Part shown: positions 10,823-23,217 of the stretch, piece after piece
Layout: every line of letters begins with the position of its first letter
Numbering within the stretch: position 1 is the first letter of the stretch
From: Cladophialophora immunda
Lineage: Eukaryota > Ascomycota > Eurotiomycetes > Chaetothyriales > Herpotrichiellaceae
Assembly: GCF_000835495.1 (NCBI RefSeq)
Contig: NW_015622545.1
Location: 4,542,042-4,606,041, forward strand
DNA length: 64,000 nt
Direction of reading: 5' to 3'
Notes under the pieces: generated by a model
The model's database searches: none
What the model saw: only the letters and a program-made list of their open reading frames with translations
What the model was told of the DNA's origin: nothing
Translations under genes and position numbers: made by a program

Positions 10823-12219
10823 ATGTCCAGCCAGTCCAACTTCCTCGACACGACTGACTGGCCCCTACAAAAATCACCTCGACAAGATAGCATAACGTCG
10901 TTGGATACACCTTCAGATACTGCCAGTGTACACTTTACCAATTTCAATCTGCCGCCCACTCCAGCCCTTTCAGGGCACGGTGATCGAAGTCGACAGTCAA
11001 GCTGCTCGTCAGAACAGATAGTTCACGTCCCATTGAACAAGCCGGTCAACATGTATGTCCTCCTCCTGCACTTGTCCCCCTCTCCTTGTACCTGTCCCTC
11101 TCTTTTGGTACTCTCGCAGAGCATCTGTTGACAAGCTTGTATGGCATCACACAGCTCCTTCAGTAAGGGCAGCAAATTGTTCAAGCTGAAATACGCGCAA
11201 ATCCAACTCCGCAAAGATGTAGCAGGGCAACTCAAGCAGATTGAGCTGAGCGACCCAGCGGGCCTCCAAACGACCTTCATGCACTCCTGTTAGTCGGCCC
11301 TCCCTTGAGATGACTCGGTACTGATCTCGGGTAGTTCCTGGCACAAAGATGCCCATTCCTCATCTCGAGACCCCTGTAACATCCAGCACCAGCCATATCT
11401 CCCGGGTATCATTTCTCGAGGAACAGAATGTACGGATGGCGGCTACCCTTTTTCAGGCGCAGCCTTCATATACATTCGAGACATGGGAAGGTCTGTTGAT
11501 ACTGAATGCTTCCTTGCCACGACCCTGGCTAGCCCAGTCAGGAGTCGAGGAGCCTTTGAATAACCTCTGACCAGTTCCTAGACTGTGTACACTTTCAGGA
11601 AGCTTTGCTCAGCCAAACAGTTATCTTCACTGCGGGTATTGCAGAGGCAAAATCCAAAGGAAGAGGCGAAGAATGCATCAGCCAGAACCTGCGCATTCTC
11701 CGTTCGCGGACTGGAAGGCAGATCATTCTCTTCTTTGCCAATTCACAGCGAAAAGAAAAAAAGCGCTATATCACTATCCCCCGTGAGTGACCACCTAGCA
11801 ACCAACATGTCAGATGCACGATTGCACTTGTCGCACCCTACCCGACAAAGGAGGGCATGTGAATATCCAAGTGTGGTTTTGATTAATGGTCAACTCCGAT
11901 TCTGTCAGATTCCTTGCAACCCCCTGCGAACCCGAGTCGTTGAGACACACTGTACATGTTGATGATCGGGTGGACTGATTGGTGGACAGTTGACTGCATC
12001 GACCATATCGAACAGAGCAAGAAATCGGGCCGTCCGATGACTGTTTCATTACGACCAAACTTCGACTTATTGGCCCAGTTGAAGGCACTGCACATTACAT
12101 TCCTTGACGATAACGGTATGGAGGTTTTCCTGTCTGCTTTACAACCCGACTAATCGACCTTTCTAGACCAAAAGAAGTTCTTCGGCTTGTTATGTCACGG
12201 CGTAGGGTTCCAGGGATGA
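10823..12219 (+). CDS. Conserved-looking hypothetical protein, six exons, 299 residues
   Basis: Model: 10823-11052, 11155-11288, 11335-11490, 11582-11782, 11990-12115, 12167-12219. Every exon boundary keeps one frame with GT...AG borders (donors GTATGT, GTTAGT, GTCTGT, GTGAGT, GTATGG), and the sum is exactly 300 codons, which supports a real gene. The N-terminal 75 residues are Ser/Thr-rich and probably disordered. Then follows a mixed helix/strand region: KGSKLFKLKYAQIQLRKDV, later SFLEEQNVRMAATLFQAQPS, FETWEDCVHFQEALL, RSRTGRQIILFFANS and LKALHITFLDDN near the end. I do not recognise the family. The alternating strand-like C-terminal segments could be a PH-like or other beta-rich fold, but that is a guess. 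The first intron acceptor (11154) was chosen because the other AGs give stops. Confidence 0.65.
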
Positions 12220-14479
12220 TGATGGGGCATATCTAGATATGATGATGCACCAATTCGCGTTATGTGAGCGTATGAGCGATTACGAGGATACCCAGTAATG
12301 AATGACCTATACTTTGGCATGAATCAGCGTCTCCGCTGGAATATATAGATTGACATCAGAACCAACAATGTGAAAGATCTTGGTCGATTTCACAAGCTTT
12401 TGAGATACAGGGTTTGAGCCCGACCTTAGCCGTGACCCGTTTGAAGCTAGCCTACCACCACAAAGGCTCGTACTCGCACTGATATAGCGCCATTTAAGTT
12501 AGGGTCCTCAAGACTTGGTACGGCTAGCCCATAGGAAGGTCCATGAATAGGATGAATGGTTGGGACAAGTGTGGGCTGAGCCTCGGGCTGACTGCAAGCT
12601 TTAGCGTCTGCTAGCGAGGGAACAAGGGGGGGTGGACTTGCAGTCCTTCTTGTTCCTTTTATCGACAAGGGCAGGAGTCCAGCGTCGCTAGCTTAGGCTG
12701 TTTGCCAGAGAGTGATCGGTGATCTCGCTTAGGGCTCAGAGGCGACGAAAACATCCAGTGGGGGAGCGTGGTTTGACGAGCGAAGGTACTGGAGAAAGAA
12801 AAGACTTACTATCTCTTGTTTTCGTCTGGACGGACTACACGGGAAACTACCGGGTGTCTTGCCAGAGGGGCAAAGGGAGAACAGTTGTCACCGAAGCCTT
12901 CCAGAATCGTGCTTCCCCCTTTCGACGCGCATAACACCTTTCGCGGTCATCGGGAGCCAGCGAAACAAGGCAAGAGATTAGTCGCAGGATAGCGAACGAG
13001 CAGTGGCTGGCAGCATTGTTAAGCAGAGCCGTTGGATGGTCGAGGGCGAACTTCTCACAGGAGGTGTCTCATCTGCCTTTAGATAAGGCGGCGCTCTTCC
13101 CTCGTATACTTTACAGATACTCGGTATACTATTTGCTATACCTTGATTCAGAGGCTCCCTCGTCATCTTTGAGTACTCCCCGGTCTGTGTCATACTATGC
13201 CACTCATTTTTCCCAACCCAGCGCGACGCATAACGGACTGGACAGGGTTAAACTCGGAGTCAACGAAGCCGTGCTGGACCAAAAGCAGAAGGTAGTCGTA
13301 GATTATGCAAACTTTAGGGACGGTGGGCAAGGCAGCGTGGGGAGCAGGACTCGTTCTGGGCAAGGGATCGCGCAATTCCTCTGAAAAAGATGGCTGGGAG
13401 AGGTGCATGATGCTGAGACTTGGACAGTGTCAGAAGAGACAGGATGGATTATATTGTTGTGACCAAAGCGGAGAAGTTCCAGAGAAGGCGTCAAGGGCAT
13501 CTGACAATCGAGAGACCCAAGAGACCCTAGCCTCTTGACCCCGGCTTGGCCACTTCCCACGTGTAGGATGCTGTGAGCGCTGAATGGACCGTGGGCTGGA
13601 TGTTCTCGTCCCCCCCCCCCCCCCCCAAATCTCACACCATTAGTACCTCGCCAAAGGTCACCACTTCCAAGGGCAAAGGGTCACCAGGAGCAAAGGCTGC
13701 ATACGGTACGGCTCCTTGTAGCCCATGTCCACGCCAACAACCTCTCACCGATGCGTCACTCCTCCAGCTATCAAATCCCCCCTGGGTACACTCACCCCAT
13801 CACCATCACATCCAGCTACTCTGGCATGGATCTAGGGTGGACTCTCCCCCGAAACCTACGGCAAGGACTGTGCTTAAGGGCTCGGGCTAGTTGAAGCGTG
13901 CAAGGAAGTTCGGATCTCTTTGGTGACAGCCATCGATAACTGCTCTTCCCAGCTAGCTAGCTGCGGGATGAAGCGACTGAGAGTGGGCATAGGCGTGGGC
14001 GAGGTCACCGGGGGACGAGGGTTGTTTCTGGCTCCTGCATAGAGCCTTTTCACACGCCTGCTGTGGTTCCACGCCCTGCACTGTGCCCAATCTGAGCAGC
14101 ATGTGAGGGAGAAAAATCAGCGCCGACTGCTCGCACGGGGCGTCCCTCGCAGTTGTGGCACACTAGATGGTGCCCATTCTACTCGAGGTATTTCATATCC
14201 GAGTCCGCCTCATCGTCAGAAGAAACTTCAGGTACCTGTCTGCGCCATCCTTCTTGTAACCCCCAAAAGCCTTCCCATTTATTCCCTCTCCGAACATCTA
14301 TCCCACCACCCTCTCGTTTGCTTGCAGACTTCCAATTGTAACCTGGCCCAAAAACAGGGCTCCCTGCGGCTTATTGTTTCCACAGCCTCGAATCACACTT
14401 GTGCGCTATGGATGGTTGACCCTCTCCCTATACCCCTCGCTTTTGGCCCCATTCTGCCTGAAGGACCCTGAATAGCTTC
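12220..14479. other. Intergenic region with a C17 homopolymer
   Basis: 2.26 kb without a supportable gene. It contains a run of 17 C (13610-13626) and a short tagctagctag repeat near 13955. Pyrimidine-rich sequence towards 14330 is probably the phosphate transporter promoter or leader. No RNA gene was seen. Confidence 0.45.
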
Positions 14480-16462
14480 ATGATGGGACGATGGCGTGGA
14501 CGTCTTTATGCGACTGATCGCGCAAGAGACTTTGATCATGAGCGAGTACGTCTCAAATTTGGTGAACCGGAAGTCTTGACTTTGGAAAGAAATGAATGCC
14601 CTGACATGTTCTTCGTCATTTAGGATCGCCATGTCCGTGTACGCCAGATCTACGAAACTATCGACCGACAACCTTTCCAATGGGTTGTTGTCCTCGTGGC
14701 GGGAGTCGGGTTCCTGCTCGACGGGTTCTCCCTCTTTGCCGGGAATATCGCCCTTCCCATGATCTCCTATGTCTACTGGAACCAAGAAGTCTCGACATAC
14801 CGAGTAACTTGCATCAACATCGTCACGCTCACCGGGACCCTTATCGGCCAAGCAACATTTGGCTTCCTCGCCGACAAAAAAGGTCGGAAGACAATGTACG
14901 GGATTGAGCTGCTCCTGCTCATTGGTTCCACCTTGGGTGTGGTGATGAGCTCTGAAGGCTACAACGGAAGCATGAGCGTCTATGGGTGGCTGATTTGGTG
15001 GAGGCTCATGGTCGGGATAGGCGTGGGAGCGGACTATCCGCTCAGCGCCGTCATAACTGCAGAGTCAGTGGTCTTGTTGGTTTATTCAGGCAGCTACAAT
15101 CCAGCTAACGACTGCCAGGTTTGCTCCCACAAAACACCGAGCACGTATGATGGCTAGCGTCTTCTTCATGCAGCCACTTGGACAGATCATGGGCAACCTG
15201 ATCTCGCTGATCGTGGTCGCCATATCCCGTCACTCCAACAAAGACGATCTGCAGCGTTCCGTGGACATTATGTGGAGATGGATTATTGGTATCGGCGTGG
15301 TACCTGGTGTGATTGCTTTGCTGTTTCGATTTGCCATCCCTGAAACCCCTAGGTTTCTACTCGATATTGAGGACGACCCTGTCAAAGCCGAGTTTGACGC
15401 GACCCAGTTGTTCGGAGAGACCTCCATGATCAACGAGCTGGAGATTGGAACGTGGTGCGATTCCCTTGAGGAGTCAAACTTGTCCAATCGGTCACTCGAC
15501 GAACGTTCCGATGCCAGACCCTCGTTTACCGTGACCCCAGCGCCGCTGGCGACATTGAATTCATCCTGGAAGATATCGAAAGCAGATATCAAACAGTATT
15601 TCTGGACGGAGGGCAATTGGCGTACCTTGATGGCTGTGTCAGTATGCTGGCTTCTACTGGATTTTGGGTACTATGGTATTGGCCTGTCGAACCCTCAGTT
15701 TCTTGCGAAGACCTGGGGCAGTCTGCACATTTCGAATGCCCGACCGATCTGGAAGACGAACGATGACCCCGATACCGACATCTATGACATGTTCATGGAT
15801 ACATCGGTACAGGCACTGGTCGTTTTGAATACTGGAAGTTTTGCCGGAGGGATCCTATGGATTCTTTCGGCTTCTCGGCTGAACAGGGTCTCTCTGCAGA
15901 AATACGGCTTCTTGGCTCTCGCCGCATTGTTTATCGCTTTGGGGACCGAATTCATCGTAGTTCAGCAAGAAGGGGCTTTGGCCATCACACTGTATGTCAT
16001 TGGACAATTCCTGTTCAATTTCGGTAAGTCGCGTCGAACGCCATTCGAAGTATTCGTGGGCTGACACGTCGAACAGGGCCTAATTCAACAACGTACATCA
16101 TCCCCGCTGAGCTGTTCCCAACCCGTTATCGATGCACCTGCCACGGTATCGCTGCGGCCTCTGGGAAGCTAGGATCCATCTTGGTGCAGGTGTTTTCTTT
16201 CTACTACAAGTTCGGGTCCTCGTCACCCGGCGACAACCAGACAAAGCGCTACGGGACAATTCTAGTGGTCTTCAGCGCATGCATGATCCTGGGAGCGGCG
16301 GTCACACATTTCTTTATCCCTGAGGTACAGGAAAAGGCAAGGCGAGGCTCGATTTGGTCGGGACGAAGTAAAACGCTGGAAGCACTTGCACTGGGCCGAT
16401 GGGGAGAACACAGTGAGTCGGTGATTCGCTCCCGTCCCACGAGGAGTATTGATGGGCTATGA
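14480..16462 (+). CDS. Inorganic phosphate:H+ symporter, Pho84-like MFS transporter
   Basis: Exons 14480-14545, 14624-15063, 15119-16023 and 16077-16462; 598 residues, near the usual family length. It is a plasma-membrane major facilitator of the phosphate:H+ symporter family. Evidence: N-terminal [20 protein letters not shown] (TM1), [19 protein letters not shown] loop 2-3 (here [19 protein letters not shown]), [17 protein letters not shown] in TM4, a long central loop after [10 protein letters not shown], and [19 protein letters not shown], which is diagnostic of Pho84-type carriers. Twelve hydrophobic segments can be counted. Two successive ATGs open the gene; the first is used. It converges on the alcohol oxidase. 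Substrate specificity is inferred from the family: phosphate is most likely, glycerophospho-compounds are the alternative. Confidence 0.88.
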
Positions 16463-17169
16463 AGTTATGGGTGTGGCTAATACTTTGTCCGTGTACAAAT
16501 CATATGGCATGGCGATGGCGGAGTCTTTGCGATTTCACTTGTGATATGGCCCAGATTTCAGTTTGCCATACAACAACCTCACGTCAGGCTTTTTGGCAAA
16601 GGAATGAAACAGCTCTAGAACCCAACCTGCTTTGATTGAAGAGCAGGGTAATTGTATCATATGCGAAATAGTCGGATGTATATCTCCCAGTGTATCAAGA
16701 TCGAATATAGAGACGCTCCAGAGTACTTGACAGTTTTGCAGCCTGATCCGTAGGTGCTGCCTACTAAGGTACTCTGCGGAAAGTATCCGCTTTCTCTAAC
16801 ATGGCTTGGGTACTCAATAATGACGAGGCAGCCGCTATATCATAATCGGATAATATCAACACTGAAGGTGGGCATACTGCTGAATTCAAGAGTAGGTCGA
16901 ATGCCCCTCTAGTGAATGATGGTGACATTGTAACAACACAGCGAAGTTACTCCTACTTTGCTACGATGGTATCCTTGTCTCGTCAGACCATGCCAATTAT
17001 TTGTGATATATGCTCGTCGTCTCAAGAGATATAAAGCACATGTGTTCATGTGGACGAGATGAACTTAGATTGACAATTGCTTCATATCTAAGACGAGAAG
17101 TGTTTTGCGTTTGTCATCAAATCCTATTCAATTTTTCCCCACGTTCATGTTAAGCATCTTGATAGATGC
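16463..17169. other. Intergenic, convergent 3' ends
   Basis: 707 bases between converging genes, rather AT-rich with several ATATC-type runs. No coding frame or RNA gene was seen. Confidence 0.45.
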
Positions 17170-19215
17170 TCAGAGTCGAGAAATGTTCGGGTTTTCTCGC
17201 GAGTATCCAGCTTCGCGGGACAGGGACTTACCACCGAGACCCAATTCCCGAATAAAGATGTCGGCTGCTTTCTCCCCCACCAACAGAGCAGTGTTGTTCG
17301 TATTTGCACCCACGTTCTCAGGCACGATGCTCAGGTCCGCCAGCTTCAAGCCCTTAGTGCCATACACGCTCAAGCTGGCATCTACGACACCCTTCTGTTC
17401 TCTTGGAGCCATCTTGCATGTTCCCAACGAGTGCCAAGTAGTGGTCACAATCTTCCTGACGTTCTCTTCGATCGCCTTGTCATCCTCAGGCGTGTACTCG
17501 ATGCGCTTCGCGTCGTCAGCGACAGGGCCATCGGCCTTTTCAACGACAGCAGCTTTTGAGCCTGGAGGGAACTTGGGGTGATCTGCTGCCAGTTCACCGC
17601 GGAAGATGTTCATGCGGCGGAAGATCTCGCGCTGAGTCTTGTACGCCCAGATATGCTTCTTGACGTCAATGTCGTTGGGGTCCTTCAAGTAACCGACGTC
17701 GAAATCAATGGGATCGGATATGTTCGGTCCTGTGATGTGGATGTGCCCGCGCGAATAGGGATACGCCGTCCAATTGGCTATAGAAACATACTCGGAGTTA
17801 TCCGGCAATGTAGCATGATCACCAAAGAAGCTATCTTCACGTCAATAAAATAGTCGGTGGTGAGAGTAGATAATCCCTCTTACCTCAAGTACATGGCGAT
17901 GATCATTAGAGGCCTGTCAGGGGCATTCTTGAAGTCTCGATCCCAGGCTCTCTTGAAATCGGGTCCGAGGGCTTCAACTTCAGCCTCGGTGGGACGGAAC
18001 TTGCCTGAGGCATCCATGGAGTTCCAACCCAGCTGCTTGTTGTTCTTCTGGATCTCTTCCTGTACATTCAGTCGCCCGTCCGCAAAGGCGTTGATGGTCT
18101 CGTTCGGTGTCAGGCTGGTTCGATAGGTGTAGAGTGTCAGGTGATGATCCTGGTAATCATTCCCTACACCAGGCAGGTCCTCGATAACCGGGACCCCCGC
18201 GCGCTTGAGGATCTTCGGGTCACCAACGCCCGACCGCTCGAGAATCTGTGGTGTCGCATTCGCGCCGGCCGAGACGACCACCAACTTCGAAGCGCGGGCA
18301 GTCAGGAGAGCCTTTCCACGGGCGGCAGCTTGAAATTTGGGGTTGGGCCTGTACTCGACGCCAACAGCTCTCTTTTTATCATCCAGAAGGACTCTCACAA
18401 CTTGGTTCTCTGTCAGAACATGCAAATTCGGGTAGTGTCCGCTCTGCAGCTTCGGGTGAAGGAACCTGTGGGCGGCATCCTGGCGCCGTCCATCTGGGCC
18501 AACGTAGCGCAGCCAGCGCTCGGTTCCGTTGTTGGAGTCAAGGTTCTGCAAGTCCTTCAGCTCGGGGTAGCCAATTTTGGCTGAGGCTTCAATGAACTCG
18601 TTCTCAGCACGAGTAGCTCGGAACGTGCCGCTGGAGATATTGATGGGACCACTGTCGCCATGCAGCTCCTTTTCACCTCGACCATGGTAAGTCTCGAACT
18701 GGTGAGATGGTTAGAAAGCCCAAAGTGTGGGAAGAGACGAAACCGGGGGTCTCCTAACTTTCTTCAAGAGTGGCAATAGCTCTTTCGACGACCACCCAGG
18801 CGTCTTCCACGACTCGAGATCAGATCTTTGTGCCCGCGTGTAGACCATCCAGTTTATTGAGCTCCCACCACCCAACGTGCCGCCGCTGGGGACGACTGGC
18901 TCTCTATCCGCAAGTTGCGGTGCCCTGTTGCCTTTCCAAAAGAGGGTATATTTACTGTCGTGATTTAGGTTCAGCGGGAAGAGGGCGGGCTGGACGACCT
19001 GGGGCACGTTGTAGTTGTTCATACCCTGCTCAATGACGAGGATCGAGAGGCTTGGATCTGCCTCGGCGAGGCGAGAAGCAATCACGCACCCAGCCGTGCC
19101 TCCTATCATGCGAAGTCGTCAGCGAGAGTAATGTGGTGAAGGGGAAGAGCTTGCCTCCTGCGACGATCACGTCGACCTCCTGAAACTCCTCTGGTAGTTC
19201 CGTAAACAAGCCCAT
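17170..19215 (-). CDS. Peroxisomal GMC alcohol oxidase (methanol/short-chain alcohol oxidase-like)
   Basis: Exons in gene order: 19215-19155, 19102-18759, 18698-17884, 17830-17170; 626 residues. It is an FAD-dependent oxidase that would turn a primary alcohol plus O2 into an aldehyde and H2O2. The Rossmann motif VIVAGGGTAGCVIASRL is assembled across intron 1. GMC signature VPSGGTLGGGSSINW follows near residue 100, then RSGVGDPKILKRAGVPVIED. The catalytic pair lies in TTWHSLGTCKMAP (His) and ENVGANTNNTA (Asn). The protein ends SRL, a type-1 peroxisomal signal, as alcohol oxidases do. Alignment by eye to Pichia-type AOX is good throughout, although a stretch before the active site is shorter. 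Intron 1 is non-canonical (GC-AG). A TATATATAT run at about 19340-19350 could be its TATA box. Substrate could also be another small or aromatic alcohol. Confidence 0.87.
19103..19154 (-). other. GC-AG intron in the alcohol oxidase gene
   Basis: The intron reads GCAAGC at its 5' end and ATAG at its 3' end on the minus strand. Splicing here is required to form the GGGTAG FAD-binding motif, so the non-canonical donor is well supported by the protein. Confidence 0.75.
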
Positions 19216-21187
19216 GATGAGATATGGCCCCCTGGGATTTCTGTGCGAAACAGGGGTAAATGCTTCCGGGTCCACGAGTACCACGGCGTGCAAATGTGAT
19301 TTACAGGAAGCACATGTTGAAAAGGCTCACCCAACCAGATATATATATGGACAACTAGTCAGCTTTGCTCTTCGAGGAGGAATATCTGATACTCCTCCTC
19401 TCTCTACCCCGCCGATAAGAGGAATGATCCCCGGTGAGGAGAAAGGGTATTCGGATCAACCTGGGAGGAGACTGTGACATCAAGCGAAGGATCTTCACCA
19501 ATGACCATATTTGCTCAGCTCTTACCGCCCGTTTCATCAAGGATCAAGGAAGAGCGTTGAAGAGGAGAAGGGCGACGTAACGGGTCTCGACCCCGCGTCC
19601 CATCAGGCTGTCGGGTGTACTCCGTGTCCATACCTTCTGGTATGTAGACCGCAGGCGGGTCTGAGGTGAGCAAAAGGGAGCAGTCAATGTAGAACATTAA
19701 CCGGATCATCAGGAAATGAGGTTTTGTCAGTAGCCTTTGTTGATCTTCCCCGCATTTTTGACTTTGGTATTTTTCTCAACTTCTCCGCAGCTCCAGGTCG
19801 TGGATCACACTGATGCGGATAGTTGTTGCCAGTTTTCGAAGCAAAGTCTTTCACTTTTATATGTAAGTAGGTATCCAGGCAACCAAATGAAGGGCAGATC
19901 TCTGGTGACGCCAAGCCGCAACATTCCTGCAGAGGATCACATTGTGACTTTGCTTCTCTTCATGTCTGTCCGGGGAGGCGCTGGCTATAGAGGGCTCGGA
20001 TCCCCGCTGTTCTCGGCTTTTCGGGGCCCCAGACGACAACCATGGGTGAGATATCAAGTAAGCAAAGCTGAGTAGTCGAGCTGTCGCTGTGCGGTCCCGA
20101 GCTGCAGCTGGGCGGGTACAAGTGAGCCTGATGCCGGCAATGGGCGGAGACTCTGAGGGCAGATAACCGCAGAGAGGAGAAACTGAGCATGGCTGGGGAT
20201 GGGCCGGCGAACCCGAATATCCTCCTTCCCTGATCCTCTACATGGGGAGAGGAAAATGTTGTAGCCAGCACAGCTGATGTCAATGGGCCCTGCAGGCTTT
20301 GGACCGAACAAATGATGAGCCTGGCTGTTGGTGAATCACAACCCGAAGCCAACATGACGATGACGTTCGCAGATGGTTTTCTGAAATGTGAGCCTTCCCA
20401 TTTTCAGCAGCAGATACCCAATCAGAAACCATGCGTAGGTCTTCCTTTAGCCCACGGCGAAACGGAAGACAAATGGCCGTCTGACAGCAAGAAGATTATC
20501 ATATTTGGACGGAGGCATTGGGAGATCATGGTTGCCACAGAAATACGGAGTATGTGGCACAGTCTGACACGGAGGCGAAGCCATCTCAGAAGGTAACCAC
20601 AGTGGCTCATTTGACATCGGCTCAAGGTGAGGTGCAGTCGCGAGAAAAGATTTTGTCAGACAAGAAACACTTTGCACCTTGGCTGGATATTGGGGCTCCT
20701 CAAATTCTGCAAGCCTGTACCTCTCTAGCGCATACGGAACGAACTGCCTTTCCACGCCTCGTACAATGCCGCATATGCCCTGAAACCATATCAGGCCCAG
20801 AAATGCCTCGCTGTGCGTGGCATGAGGGTCGAAGAAGGTGGCTGGAGACGCACTTCCGGATCGAGAAAAACTTACGCGTGTGATTTGTGGCAGAAGGGCA
20901 GCCCCCAAACCCCTTCCTCAGACGAGGCAGTGCTCTTGCCCATGTCAGAGTTTCATGTGAGTCACAAACAATGCTATGGCTACCACCAAACTGCTTCTGA
21001 GCCGCAAGATATGTTAAGAAGAGCTTTCCTTCACTTTCAGCTGTAGCTTAGTGTTCATCCCCAACACTTGGTTTTCGCTGAGGAGCCTACACGACAGGCT
21101 TGAGGGCACCGCATCGCGTGTGTTATTTCCTCACCAACTATTGACAAGTCTTCAGTGCGTTGTGATTCCCATCCCTGCTCTAGAGAT
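19216..21187. other. Intergenic region with alcohol oxidase promoter
   Basis: Nearly 2 kb. The left part must hold the alcohol oxidase promoter. A minus-strand frame at 20447-20908 is open for 153 codons but starts at TTG and shows no family signal. No repeat or RNA gene was recognised. Confidence 0.4.
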
Positions 21188-22594
21188 ATGGGCGGCTCCG
21201 TTTTCAAACCCGATGGCCTGTCCACTCCACGCATGCCCCCCAAAGTCTACGACTCGGTTCTCTCTCACGCCGAGGAACTTCTCAGGGCACACTTTAAGCT
21301 CGTAGGCCACGCAATCGAAGCACCCGCCAAGGCCTCGCACGGAGATATCGATATCCTTGTGGCAGACCCTTTCGATCGAAATGTGACTGCTGGGCGTGAA
21401 GTTGGGCGTTTTCTGGCCGATCTGCTGGGCGCCGAAAAGTGGAAGAAAATGAGCGGCACTTCGACATATCATCTAGCCTTGAGGTGGCCAAAGGGCTTCG
21501 AAGACCTGTTGATAGCAGACGGAGACACGAGTCAAATGGCCAGCGACGATGAGCCGAGTCCAAGAGCTGCCGATGCAGTTGGTACCTCCTCCGCTACAAC
21601 TGATAGCTCCACGTCCTCATCTTTGCCCATTCCTCTTGGCTCGACCCAGAAATACATCCAAGCCGATATCAACGTCATGCCTACCTCGGACTACTTTCGT
21701 TGGCACACCTTCATCCAAGCGCACGGCGATCTCTGGCAAATGCTTGGAGGGATCGTCCGCCGCTTCGGCATTACCCCCACCTCCAGAGGATTGTTTTTGC
21801 GGATAGCAGAAGTGGAAATGCATAACAAGGATCAAGCAAGAGTTCTGATGAGCAGCGATCCGGATACAGTCTTGGACTATATGGGGCTGGATAGAGAAAG
21901 GTACTGGAGGATGTTTGGGAATTGGGAGGAGATGATGGACTACGTGGCGACTTGCAGGTTTCATGACCCGGCTCGCTGGAAAGATCGGGCCAAACATGAC
22001 GAAAGGGGTGAAGAGGAGGAAATCAAGGAAGAAAATGACACGGGAGCGAATCTTTTGAAAGCAAATGACCGCCAGCGCGCCGCCAAGCGACCCGTTTTCG
22101 CGTACTGGATCGAAAAATACCTTCCCGCTCACGTTGATGAACCACCAGGCAACTCTGCACTCCTGACAAGGCAAGACGTCATCGAAGACGCCAAGAAGTA
22201 CTTTGGTATCGAATTTGCGAACAAGTTTGAAGAGAGGAAGAACAAGATGGTCCGCCAGATCAAGGTGGACAAATTGTGGGCTGATATCAGGAGGAGCCTG
22301 CCAATAGAAGGCATGGAAATAGGATACGTCATGAAAGGCATGAAGAGAGAGATTGTGGGACATCGCGAAGGACAATCGGTGGAGCCGGAGAAGCTTGAAG
22401 GATTAGACGAAGCCAGAGCGGCATTCGAAGCAGGGAAATTTGACGAGGTGCTGCAGTGGGCAACACTCAACTGGAATGAGATTGGACAAAGACAGAGGAG
22501 GCTGGATCAAGAAAAGAGTCAGGTCCATCTCTTGGAGAAGGCCAATGGCGACGGGCGGCGAGGGAAGGGGAGGAAACCAAGCCCTCGAAGATGA
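21188..22594 (+). CDS. Nucleotidyltransferase-fold-like hypothetical protein, 468 residues
   Basis: Single exon. The first ATG of the frame is 21188, although the frame is open further upstream. Residues about 50-65 carry KASHGDIDILVADP, which resembles the hG[DE]xDxxV metal-binding strand of the nucleotidyltransferase superfamily. The following residues (GTSTYHLAL, KYIQADINVMP, then WHTFIQAHGDLWQML) fit the second half of that fold, including a second acidic strand (DINV). The middle has GLDRERYWRMFGNWEEMMDY. The C-terminus is Lys/Arg-rich and basic. I recall uncharacterised fungal proteins of this kind, but no defined substrate. Activity on a nucleotide or RNA end is inference only. Confidence 0.7.
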   Translation: MGGSVFKPDGLSTPRMPPKVYDSVLSHAEELLRAHFKLVGHAIEAPAKASHGDIDILVADPFDRNVTAGREVGRFLADLLGAEKWKKMSGTSTYHLALRWPKGFEDLLIADGDTSQMASDDEPSPRAADAVGTSSATTDSSTSSSLPIPLGSTQKYIQADINVMPTSDYFRWHTFIQAHGDLWQMLGGIVRRFGITPTSRGLFLRIAEVEMHNKDQARVLMSSDPDTVLDYMGLDRERYWRMFGNWEEMMDYVATCRFHDPARWKDRAKHDERGEEEEIKEENDTGANLLKANDRQRAAKRPVFAYWIEKYLPAHVDEPPGNSALLTRQDVIEDAKKYFGIEFANKFEERKNKMVRQIKVDKLWADIRRSLPIEGMEIGYVMKGMKREIVGHREGQSVEPEKLEGLDEARAAFEAGKFDEVLQWATLNWNEIGQRQRRLDQEKSQVHLLEKANGDGRRGKGRKPSPRR

Positions 22595-23217
22595 CTCTAC
22601 ACCGAGACCTCAATATCCTTTCGTCGATCCTATCATCCGGTCTCTTCCGAAACCCAGCAGTAGCACGACTTCCAGTCGAAGTCGCAGCCCTATGAAACGG
22701 AAAATAGACTTCGATATAACGTACCCCCGAATCACGTTCAATGAGGACAAAAGGATGTTTATAGACGAGGATTGGGCACTCCCTGGCCGTATAAGGAAGG
22801 CTATAGTAAATATACCCAAGGAGATGCGCGAGGATTTGGAAAGATATCCTATTACCAGACGAAACTTAGATCTAGTTACGTAGCAAGAGGATCATCGCCG
22901 TTCGCTCTCCGAGATCAGAGACTTCTAGATAAAGGTCTAGAGTATTGAAGAGGCGGCAACTATATGCTCGAAAGAGGGTCGGTCGGAGGACTCTTGGAGT
23001 GATGATGTTGTCCTCGACATCATAAGACTGGCCCTCAGCTGGTTGGGCTTGAGGAACAAGTTGATGTTGGCAAAGTGATCATGATACTAATGATCCAGAT
23101 GATGGCGACGAATACGAAGGATTCACAGAGGAAGAACTCAGATGGTTGGGTATGAGAAGCGAGGAACGCAGGGCGCTGATTCACCAGTGGCGGGCCGAGG
23201 CAAAGGCGAGAGTGTGA
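22595..23217 (+). pseudogene. Possible decayed gene fragment downstream of the nucleotidyltransferase-like gene
   Basis: Past the stop at 22594 the next frame reads as plausible protein to 22883 (RKIDFDITYPRITFNEDKRM, then RRNLDLVT and a TAG). Later pieces in related frames also look coding: SSYVARGSSPFALRDQRLLD near 22880-22960 and DGDEYEGFTEEELRWLGMRS ending in a TGA at 23215-23217. Stops at about 22881, 22926 and 22938 and frame switches separate them. I do not recognise the family. It may be a separate decayed gene, an unmodelled multi-exon gene, or a broken C-terminal extension of the upstream gene. Confidence 0.35.

Noticed and set aside
20447..20908. 153-codon minus-strand open frame
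   Set aside because: Starts at TTG with the first ATG far inside, no family signal, and no splice continuation found.
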